The notes under the pieces were generated by a model, which saw nothing but the letters and a program-made list of their open reading frames with translations, ran no database searches and was not told the origin of the DNA. Positions 6,669-11,591 of a stretch of DNA of 11,591 bases are shown piece by piece (within the stretch, counting starts at the first letter, position 1; every line of letters starts with the position of its first letter). Source of the DNA: Bordetella parapertussis (GTDB taxonomy: Bacteria > Pseudomonadota > Gammaproteobacteria > Burkholderiales > Burkholderiaceae); assembly GCA_945901665.1 (NCBI GenBank), contig CAMDLJ010000047.1, positions 1 to 11,591 of the forward strand, written 5' to 3'. A program made the position numbers and the translations under genes.

Positions 6669-8279
6669 TCAGGCAAAGCGCGAGGCGCTGGCCATCGGGT
6701 ATTGGTTGAAGGGCGCTGGCAAAGCGCCGGCCTCTTCCAGCAACGCATTCGCAGGCAATTGGGTGAACAAATCAGACAATGGCCGCGACTCGGTATCGCT
6801 GACACGGCGCATGATGTGGCGCAGGGCCAAATCTTGCGGTTGGTGCAGACCTGCGGCCTCCAGCAATTCTTTGAGTGCTTCCAGCGTGTGGTGGTGAAAG
6901 TGCAGCACGCGCTGTGCTTTGTCGGGCACCACCAGGGCGATTTGTCGCTTCGGGTCTTGGGTGGTCACACCCGTGGGGCAGTTGCCCGTGTGGCAGGTTT
7001 GTGCTTGGATGCAGCCCAGCGCGAACATGAAGCCACGGGCGCTGTTGCACCAATCGGCACCCAAAGCCAGGGTGCGCGCCACATCAAATGCGCTGATGAT
7101 TTTGCCGCTGGCCCCCAAGCGAATGTGCTCGCGCAAGCCCACCCCCACCAGCGTGTTGTGCACCAAGCGCAGGCCTTCTTGCATGGGTGTGCCCATGTGG
7201 TCCGAAAACTCCAAAGGGGCGGCACCGGTGCCACCCTCGGCCCCGTCGATCACGATGAAGTCGGGGCGAATGCCGCTGTGCAGCATGGCATGCACGATGC
7301 CAAACCATTCCCAGGGGTGGCCAATGCACAGCTTCATGCCCACGGGCTTGCCTTGCGACAAAGTGCGCAGCTCTTGCACAAAGGCCATCAACTCGAGGGG
7401 TGTTGAAAACCGGCTGTGGGCGGCCGGGGAGACGCAGTCCACACCCTCAGGCACGCCACGGGCTTGGGCGATTTCGGGGGTCACCTTGGGGCCGGGCAGC
7501 ACGCCGCCATGGCCAGGCTTGGCCCCTTGGCTGAGTTTGATCTCCACCATCTTGACCTGCGGGTCGCGGGCTTGGGCGGCAAACTTCTCGGGGTCAAAGT
7601 GGCCTTGTGCATCGCGGCAACCGAAATAACCCGAGCCAATCTCCCAGATCAGGTCTCCGCCGTGCACCCGGTGGTGGCTGGAGATGGAGCCTTCGCCCGT
7701 GTCGTGGGCAAAGCCGCCCAGCTTGGCACCTTGGTTCAAAGCCATGATGGCATTGGCACTCAAAGCGCCAAAACTCATGGCCGACACATTGAACAGGCTC
7801 ATGGAATAAGGCTGGGTGCATTGATCGCCACCGACAGGCACGCGAAAGTCATGGCTCTCAATGCGACTCGGGGCGATGGAGTGGGTCAGCCACTCATAGC
7901 CCAAGGCGCGCAGATCGAGTTGGGTGCCAAAAGGTCGTTTGTCCGATTGGCCTTTGGCCCGCGCATACACCAAAGAGCGTTGGGCGCGCGAAAAGGGCGC
8001 AGCGTCGGTTTCGCTCTCTAAAAAGTATTGCCGAATTTCGGGTCGGATGTACTCCAACATGAAACGCAAATGGCCAATGATGGGGTAATTGCGCAACACC
8101 GCGTGGTGTTGTTGTTGCAGGTCATAGGCCCCAATGGCGGTGAGCGCGCCAAAAACAAGCAGCCACAGCACTTGGCCCCCACCGGCAAAGACCATCAGGG
8201 CCGACAGGCACAAGCCCGCCATGGCGACAAAAAAAGCCGTGTAGCGGACGGGATAAATTTGATTCAGGCGTTCGAGCAT
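6669..8279 (-). CDS. Membrane-anchored FMN-binding glutamate synthase family protein
   Basis: The product is 536 residues and belongs to the glutamate-synthase FMN-domain family (Pfam Glu_synthase), resembling the stand-alone proteins of YerD type rather than full-length GltB. Two hydrophobic helices near residues 13-32 and 35-52 should anchor it in the membrane. The catalytic barrel shows SFGALSANAIMALNQGAKLG (169-188), VEIKLSQGAKPGHGG (245-259) and IDGAEGGTGAAP (344-355), as in the FMN/2-oxoglutarate site of glutamate synthases. C423, C429 and C434 in the C-x5-C-x4-C pattern match the 3Fe-4S ligands. No glutaminase domain is present, so its nitrogen source and electron donor are unclear; some relatives have been annotated as glutamate synthases without proof. 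The ATG at 8279 was chosen over the longer frame opening at 8426 because homology-like sequence begins there and GGCGGA precedes it. It is third in the ParA operon, 25 bp after the coiled-coil gene. Confidence 0.88.
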   Translation of the reverse strand: MLERLNQIYPVRYTAFFVAMAGLCLSALMVFAGGGQVLWLLVFGALTAIGAYDLQQQHHAVLRNYPIIGHLRFMLEYIRPEIRQYFLESETDAAPFSRAQRSLVYARAKGQSDKRPFGTQLDLRALGYEWLTHSIAPSRIESHDFRVPVGGDQCTQPYSMSLFNVSAMSFGALSANAIMALNQGAKLGGFAHDTGEGSISSHHRVHGGDLIWEIGSGYFGCRDAQGHFDPEKFAAQARDPQVKMVEIKLSQGAKPGHGGVLPGPKVTPEIAQARGVPEGVDCVSPAAHSRFSTPLELMAFVQELRTLSQGKPVGMKLCIGHPWEWFGIVHAMLHSGIRPDFIVIDGAEGGTGAAPLEFSDHMGTPMQEGLRLVHNTLVGVGLREHIRLGASGKIISAFDVARTLALGADWCNSARGFMFALGCIQAQTCHTGNCPTGVTTQDPKRQIALVVPDKAQRVLHFHHHTLEALKELLEAAGLHQPQDLALRHIMRRVSDTESRPLSDLFTQLPANALLEEAGALPAPFNQYPMASASRFA

Positions 8280-8304
8280 GTCTGATTCCGCCCAATGGAG
8301 CGGC

Positions 8305-8841
8305 CTATTCTGGGGGGTGTTGCAAGCGGGTGGCCAAGCGATTTTGCGCCAAAGTCGAAACCTCGCTGCGCAGGCGGGCTTGCACCAATTGGTGATCGGC
8401 GATGCGCTGCACGGCATGCAAGTCATTCAAGATGGTGCTGCGCAAGCCCAACAATTGGGCTTCAATGGCGGCCAGTTCCTCGCGCAGGCGCTTTTGTTCA
8501 CGCATGCCTTGGTTCAGTTGAGAGACTTCAGCGGCGATGCGCTGCCAATGGTCGGTCAACTCATCGGTGGGCGGTGTGTGCAGTTGCTCCAGCAATTCGC
8601 CCAGCAAAGGGTCGCGCAGGCCTTCTCCCAAGTGGCTGTCAAATGTGGGCCTCGGGCTGGCGCTGTGACCATCGTCTTGAAAGTCTTCGAGGGGAATCAA
8701 TGCTGCCGCGTCTGGGGCAGGCTCTAGACTGGACGCCACCGCCGTGATGGCTGGATCAACCTCTTGGCCGGGCGTGACCCAGCCTTGATCCGGGATGTAT
8801 TGCTTGAGCCCCTTGCGGGGGATGAATCGGCTGGTCTTCAT
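8305..8841 (-). CDS. Small coiled-coil protein, candidate partner of the adjacent ParA-like ATPase
   Basis: I do not recognise this 178-residue protein. Residues 1-22 are basic and compact (MKTSRFIPRKGLKQYIPDQG), residues 23-75 are acidic, Pro-rich and probably unstructured, and residues about 95-173 form a long predicted coiled coil (QLNQGMREQKRLREEL..IEAQLLGLRS). No membrane segment is present. The start is uncertain: the ATG at 8841 is 11 bases after the ATPase stop, while an in-frame GTG at 8856-8854 overlaps that stop as GTGA and would add MNATR. Neither has a strong ribosome binding site, which fits translational coupling. Coiled-coil proteins with a short basic N-terminal peptide next to ParA-like genes commonly stimulate the ATPase or link it to cargo; applying that here is inference from layout and composition. 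Confidence 0.75.
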   Translation of the reverse strand: MKTSRFIPRKGLKQYIPDQGWVTPGQEVDPAITAVASSLEPAPDAAALIPLEDFQDDGHSASPRPTFDSHLGEGLRDPLLGELLEQLHTPPTDELTDHWQRIAAEVSQLNQGMREQKRLREELAAIEAQLLGLRSTILNDLHAVQRIADHQLVQARLRSEVSTLAQNRLATRLQHPPE

Positions 8842-8852
8842 GCGCGTGGCGT

Positions 8853-9797
8853 TCACGGTTTGGTGTCCACAGCGGCGCGTGACATGCGGCGCAAAAACTG
8901 CGGTATCCCCAAGGCGGTCATGCTGCGTGCGGCCAATGAGGCGGGTTCTTTTTCCAGCACTTTGCGCTGGCGGTGTAGGCCCAAGACCGAATGCTGGGGG
9001 CTGGCCGAAGCCTGTGCCAATAGACCCGCCCCTGAGCTGGGCAGTACCGACGTTGCGACCCCAGGCAATGGGTTGTTGCGCCGACCCAAAACCGGACCGG
9101 CGGGCGCGCGCTTGGCACGCAGCTCGGCTTCGCGGTTGTGGATGTCGCGCACTTCGCACACGGCGCGGGCAAATTCCAAAAACGACTGGCCACAGTCGTT
9201 GCGGGCATCCATCAGGTAGCCGCGCTGGAACATGTCGCGCGCGGTTTGCGATTCCAACACAGGCGGGGCCAGCATGAAGCTGACCGGAAAGCGTTGCATG
9301 GAAAACATGTCCATCTCGAGTTGCTCCAAGGTGACCCGAGTCGGGCACAGCAGCAAGGTGGGCGAGCGCAGGGTGGCCGAGTCAAACACCCATCGGTGGC
9401 GTGCCAAAAAGCCAGCAGTGGTGGCCATTTCAATCTCTGACACCGAGGTGGGCACGATGATCAGATCAAACTCAAACATCAACTCAGCCGCGATGGCGTC
9501 ACTCCAGGTCAGGTCGCAGACCACCACATCGCTGCTGCTGGCGGCACGGCGCAGGTGCAAACGCGCTTCCAAAATGGGCCGATTACCGCCTTTGTCCAGT
9601 GGCAAGTGCTCGTGCAAGACCACCACGCCGATCTGGGGCGCTTGTTTCAGCCAGGTGCTGGATGAACCGTGTGAGTCCCAATCGATCAGCGTGGTCTCCA
9701 AGGCCATGCGGCGTCGAAAGAACGCAGCCAAATTGGCCGAAACCGTGCTTTTGCCCACGCCGCCCTTTTGGCTGGTCACCAAAATTTTGTATGCCAT
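8853..9797 (-). CDS. ParA/MinD-family P-loop ATPase
   Basis: The product is 314 residues. The deviant Walker A box KGGVGKST spans residues 11-18, with the signature lysine K11 needed for dimerisation and the P-loop lysine K16. The second motif is LIDWDSHGSSS (37-47; D39 and D41), and a Walker B-like strand VVVCDLTW ends at D95. IIVPTSVSEIE (113-123) fits the later ParA strand. This set defines the family that forms ATP-dependent dimers on nucleoid or membrane and positions plasmids, chromosomes, flagella or chemoreceptors. I see no MinD-type amphipathic C-terminal helix. Instead residues about 228-314 are a basic Arg/Ala/Ser/Pro tail not normal for compact ParA proteins. No ParB or parS is seen. 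The ATG at 9797 has AGG in AAAAAGGTTGAACGAC before it; an ATG at 9839 is less likely. It is the first gene of its operon. Confidence 0.92.
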   Translation of the reverse strand: MAYKILVTSQKGGVGKSTVSANLAAFFRRRMALETTLIDWDSHGSSSTWLKQAPQIGVVVLHEHLPLDKGGNRPILEARLHLRRAASSSDVVVCDLTWSDAIAAELMFEFDLIIVPTSVSEIEMATTAGFLARHRWVFDSATLRSPTLLLCPTRVTLEQLEMDMFSMQRFPVSFMLAPPVLESQTARDMFQRGYLMDARNDCGQSFLEFARAVCEVRDIHNREAELRAKRAPAGPVLGRRNNPLPGVATSVLPSSGAGLLAQASASPQHSVLGLHRQRKVLEKEPASLAARSMTALGIPQFLRRMSRAAVDTKP

Positions 9798-9884
9798 GTC
9801 GTTCAACCTTTTTGTTGCCAACTGACCGAGAAGCTGCAAGTGTTTTAAATCAACTACTTGCGAATATTTCCTCGTGCAGGGGAT

Positions 9885-9897
9885 CGGATGTTATCCG
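9885..9897. promoter_or_regulatory. Inverted repeat over the -10 region of the parA-like promoter
   Basis: CGGAT-GTT-ATCCG is a perfect 5-bp inverted repeat with a 3-base centre, covering the predicted -10 element. It is short, so it could be chance, but the location suits a repressor site. Confidence 0.3.
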
Positions 9898-9915
9898 GAA
9901 CCCTTTGTATGTCAA
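9888..9915 (-). promoter_or_regulatory. Probable sigma-70 promoter of the parA-like operon
   Basis: On the minus strand a perfect TTGACA (9915-9910) is followed after 16 bases by TAACAT (9893-9888; four of six matches to TATAAT). The predicted transcript would start near 9881 and have a leader of roughly 80 bases before the ATPase ATG. The hexamers overlap two inverted repeats that could be operators. Confidence 0.55.
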
Positions 9916-9930
9916 CAAAACTGTTGTTGA
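9912..9930. promoter_or_regulatory. Inverted repeat over the -35 region of the parA-like promoter
   Basis: TCAACA at 9912-9917 and TGTTGA at 9925-9930 are perfect 6-bp arms separated by seven bases. The left arm overlaps the predicted -35 hexamer (9910-9915). The dyad size and spacing resemble a dimeric repressor site; no specific regulator can be named. Confidence 0.3.
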
Positions 9931-9959
9931 AATGTTAAATATGCAAAAAGTATTAAAAA

Positions 9960-10937
9960 TCAAATTGCCTTGGCCAAACCCAACTTTTCGATCAAGCGCT
10001 TTTCGCTGGCATAAGTGCGCTGGGCAAAGCGGGCATATTCATCGCTGCCCATGTAAATCACCGGTTGGTCGTACTTTTCAAAGCTGGCGATGACCTGTGG
10101 ATCCTCCAGGGCTTTCTTGAATGCTTCGTCCAAACGTTTGGTCAGGGCCGGTTCCATGCCGCGCGGCGCGCCAATGCCAAAGGGTGAGTCCGACACCGTT
10201 TCAAAGCCCAGCTCATTGAGGGTGGGCACTTGCGCCCAGCGCTTGGTGCGCTTGCTGCCGTAGGTGGCGAGCAAACGCATGGTGCCCGCATCCACATGCG
10301 GTGCCCAACCGGTGGCATCGCTGTGGGCCGCAATGTGGCCGCCCAGCAAAGCTTGCAGGCCATCGCTGCTGCCTTTAAAGGGCACGTGCTGCAACTCAAT
10401 GCCGGCCTTCAAGGCGAACTCTTCCACCGCCAAATGGGGGGTGGTGCCATTGCCAGTCGAGCCGTAGGTGAATTTGCCTGGGTTGGCCTTGGCAAAGGTG
10501 ACCAGGTCTTTGATGCTCTTAAAAGGGCTGTCGGCGCGCACCGCCATGCCAAAGGTATACCCGGTTAAGCAGGCGATATAGGTGAAGTCGCTCAAGGGGT
10601 TGAACATCATTTTTTGCATGTGTGGCAACCGCAATACGCCAATGGTGAGTTGCGACAAGGTATAGCCGTCGGGCTTGGCCGAGACCAACTCATTGGGGCC
10701 GAGCATGCCGCTGGCGCCGGGCTTGTTCTCCACCACCATGGTGCCACCGAGCACGCGCCCCGTGGCGTCGGCCAGCGCGCGCATGACCTGATCGCTGGAG
10801 CCGCCAGCGGGCCAAGGACAAATGAGCTTGATGGGTCGGTTGGGGTAGGACGCTTGGGACCAGGACGGCGCGGCCAATGAGCCAGCGCCCAAGGCCAAAG
10901 TTTTCAGCATGCTGCGGCGAGAGGGTGCGGTTTTCAT
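9960..10937 (-). CDS. Bug/TctC-family tripartite tricarboxylate transporter substrate-binding protein with Tat signal
   Basis: The product is 325 residues, the usual Bug length. It is a periplasmic binding protein that captures small carboxylates or related solutes, usually for a TctAB-type membrane carrier; the ligand cannot be read from sequence. The N-terminus SRRSMLKTLALGAG (6-19) fits a twin-arginine signal, with likely cleavage after SQA at residue 29. The mature protein starts YPNRPIKLICPWPAGGSSD, the family hallmark, followed by VVENKPGASGMLG and KPDGYTL. The strong ribosome binding site GAGGTGA, about five bases before the ATG, fixes the start. No tctA or tctB gene is nearby, as is common for the many orphan Bug genes of Burkholderiales. 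It ends 162 bases upstream of the ATPase start and is divergent from the stress protein gene. Confidence 0.93.
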   Translation of the reverse strand: MKTAPSRRSMLKTLALGAGSLAAPSWSQASYPNRPIKLICPWPAGGSSDQVMRALADATGRVLGGTMVVENKPGASGMLGPNELVSAKPDGYTLSQLTIGVLRLPHMQKMMFNPLSDFTYIACLTGYTFGMAVRADSPFKSIKDLVTFAKANPGKFTYGSTGNGTTPHLAVEEFALKAGIELQHVPFKGSSDGLQALLGGHIAAHSDATGWAPHVDAGTMRLLATYGSKRTKRWAQVPTLNELGFETVSDSPFGIGAPRGMEPALTKRLDEAFKKALEDPQVIASFEKYDQPVIYMGSDEYARFAQRTYASEKRLIEKLGLAKAI

Positions 10938-11121
10938 GGAATCACCTCAAAGTTGAAAAAGGTTGAAGCGGGTCATGACATCAACCCACCCCCTGTATTT
11001 TCAAGGGCTTGGGTGGCGGGCCATACAGGGTTCTTATGGAAGTGAAAACCCCATTCACCCAAAAGTGCATTTGGCCCCATGCTTGTGCTTGATCGTATGC
11101 CTTGTTTTGAAAGCGCCGAAT
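10938..11121. promoter_or_regulatory. Divergent intergenic region between binding-protein and stress-protein genes
   Basis: This 184-bp stretch must hold the start signals for both divergent genes. I find no convincing -35/-10 pair for either. Two inverted repeats stand out: GGTTGA (10961-10966) with TCAACC (10981-10986), and CCCTGTA (10991-10997) with TACAGGG (11024-11030). An open frame from 10963 joins the stress-protein gene, but its early part lacks family-like sequence, so I treat it as non-coding. Confidence 0.4.
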
Positions 11122-11556
11122 ATGTACAAAAAACTTTTGTTGGCCTATAACGGCTCCGTGGCTAGACAAAAAGCTTTGATCGAATCGCGCGAGTTGGCCC
11201 AATGGGGGCAGGCCGAATTGCACCTGGTGGCGGTGATGCCCATGGCGCTCAATGCGGTGGTGGCCGAAGGCATTGTGTTTTCTACTGAACAAGAAGCGGC
11301 CCATCGCAAAGGTTTTGAGCAGGTGCTGGCGCAAGGCCTGTCGGCTTTGGCGGATCAGGGATTTGCCGCCACGGGCGAGTTGCTGCTGGGAGACCCGGTG
11401 CATGAGATTTGCGCCTGTGCCAAACGCATTGGCGCCGATTTGATCGTGGTGGGCCATGAGCACAAGAACAGTTGGGTTCAGCGTTGGTGGCATGCCTCCA
11501 TCTCACCGTCGCTGATTGAGGAAGCCCCTTGCAGTGTTTTGGTGTCCATCATCTAG
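11122..11556 (+). CDS. Universal stress protein (UspA family)
   Basis: The product is 144 residues, the standard single-domain Usp length. It begins MYKKLLLAYNGS, the usual first strand and loop (normally with DGS; here Asn replaces Asp), and ends with the family-typical ADLIVVGH ... EEAPCSVLV. The nucleotide-binding loop is expected as G-x2-G-x9-G-S/T. Here G111 is kept, but the next positions are H114, H124 and A125, so ATP binding is doubtful, as in UspA itself. The start at 11122 is chosen by alignment with family length; the ribosome binding site is weak, and upstream in-frame ATGs at 10963 and 10975 would add an unsupported N-terminus. It is monocistronic as far as seen and divergent from the Bug gene. 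Usp proteins modulate survival under starvation and stress; the specific role is unknown. Confidence 0.9.
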   Translation: MYKKLLLAYNGSVARQKALIESRELAQWGQAELHLVAVMPMALNAVVAEGIVFSTEQEAAHRKGFEQVLAQGLSALADQGFAATGELLLGDPVHEICACAKRIGADLIVVGHEHKNSWVQRWWHASISPSLIEEAPCSVLVSII

Positions 11557-11591
11557 GCCGTGGTCGCGCTGACCAGGTGCGTGTGAACACG
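11553..11591 (-). CDS. Possible 3' end of a convergent gene (partial)
   Basis: On the minus strand the last 39 bases read RVHTHLVSATTA followed by TAG at 11555-11553. That stop shares the palindrome CTAG with the stop of the stress-protein gene. The fragment is far too short to prove coding and no product can be named. Confidence 0.2.
   Translation of the reverse strand, partial: RVHTHLVSATTA

Noticed and set aside
6702..7629. Plus-strand frames of more than 230 codons opposite the glutamate-synthase-like gene
   Set aside because: The minus strand carries clear FMN and 3Fe-4S motifs; the opposite frames lack motifs and ribosome binding sites.
8280..8426. Upstream extension of the glutamate-synthase-like gene to 8426
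   Set aside because: It would overlap the coiled-coil gene by about 120 bases and adds Cys-rich sequence unlike the family; the ATG at 8279 has a better ribosome binding site.
8842..9348. Extended open frame upstream of the coiled-coil gene inside parA
   Set aside because: This part is an out-of-frame shadow of the ParA-like gene and is Arg/Pro-rich without structure.
9802..10967. Shared 12-mer AAAAAGGTTGAA before parA (minus strand, 9813-9802) and in the Bug/Usp intergenic region (plus strand, 10956-10967)
   Set aside because: The two copies are in opposite orientation, and one is simply the parA ribosome binding region; a single pair of A-rich 12-mers may be chance.

Overview
The window looks like a stretch of a Gram-negative betaproteobacterial chromosome, most likely Burkholderiales (Comamonadaceae-like). 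This rests on flagellar export proteins of proteobacterial type, a stand-alone Bug/TctC-type periplasmic binding protein (a family greatly expanded in Burkholderiales), intermediate-to-high GC, and heavy use of ttg/ctg leucine and gcc/ggc codons. The assignment is inferred from content only. The window holds 11 whole or partial genes of good support and one possible gene end at the right edge. I see no tRNA, rRNA, CRISPR array, insertion sequence or phage gene.

Bases 1-6662, plus strand, form one tightly packed apparent operon. It opens with the flagellar type III export gate: fliP (5' end cut off by the window), fliQ, fliR and flhB, with gaps of 10, 9 and 3 bp. flhA, which follows flhB in many bacteria, is not next. 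Instead three genes continue on the same strand with 16, 21 and 15 bp gaps. The first encodes a DamX-like membrane protein with a degenerate AAA-like cytoplasmic part and a C-terminal periplasmic SPOR domain. The second encodes a soluble acidic protein carrying about 11 to 12 degenerate 11-14 residue repeats. The third encodes a single-pass membrane protein with a periplasmic coiled coil and a long proline-rich tail. I recognise no named family for the last two. This trio is the best candidate for an undescribed system: a cytoplasm-to-peptidoglycan module co-expressed with the flagellar export gate.

Bases 6669-9797, minus strand, run convergently into that operon. Transcription starts from a plausible sigma-70 promoter near 9888-9915 and reads a ParA/MinD-type ATPase, a small coiled-coil protein whose start touches or overlaps the ATPase stop, and a membrane-anchored FMN / 3Fe-4S glutamate-synthase-family protein. 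The ATPase and the coiled-coil protein look like a two-component positioning pair without a ParB.

Bases 9960-11556 hold a Tat-exported solute-binding protein (minus strand) and, divergently, a small universal stress protein (plus strand) whose nucleotide-binding glycine loop is degenerate. The last 35 bases may carry the end of another minus-strand gene. Two intergenic regions (9798-9959 and 10938-11121) contain inverted repeats that may be operators.
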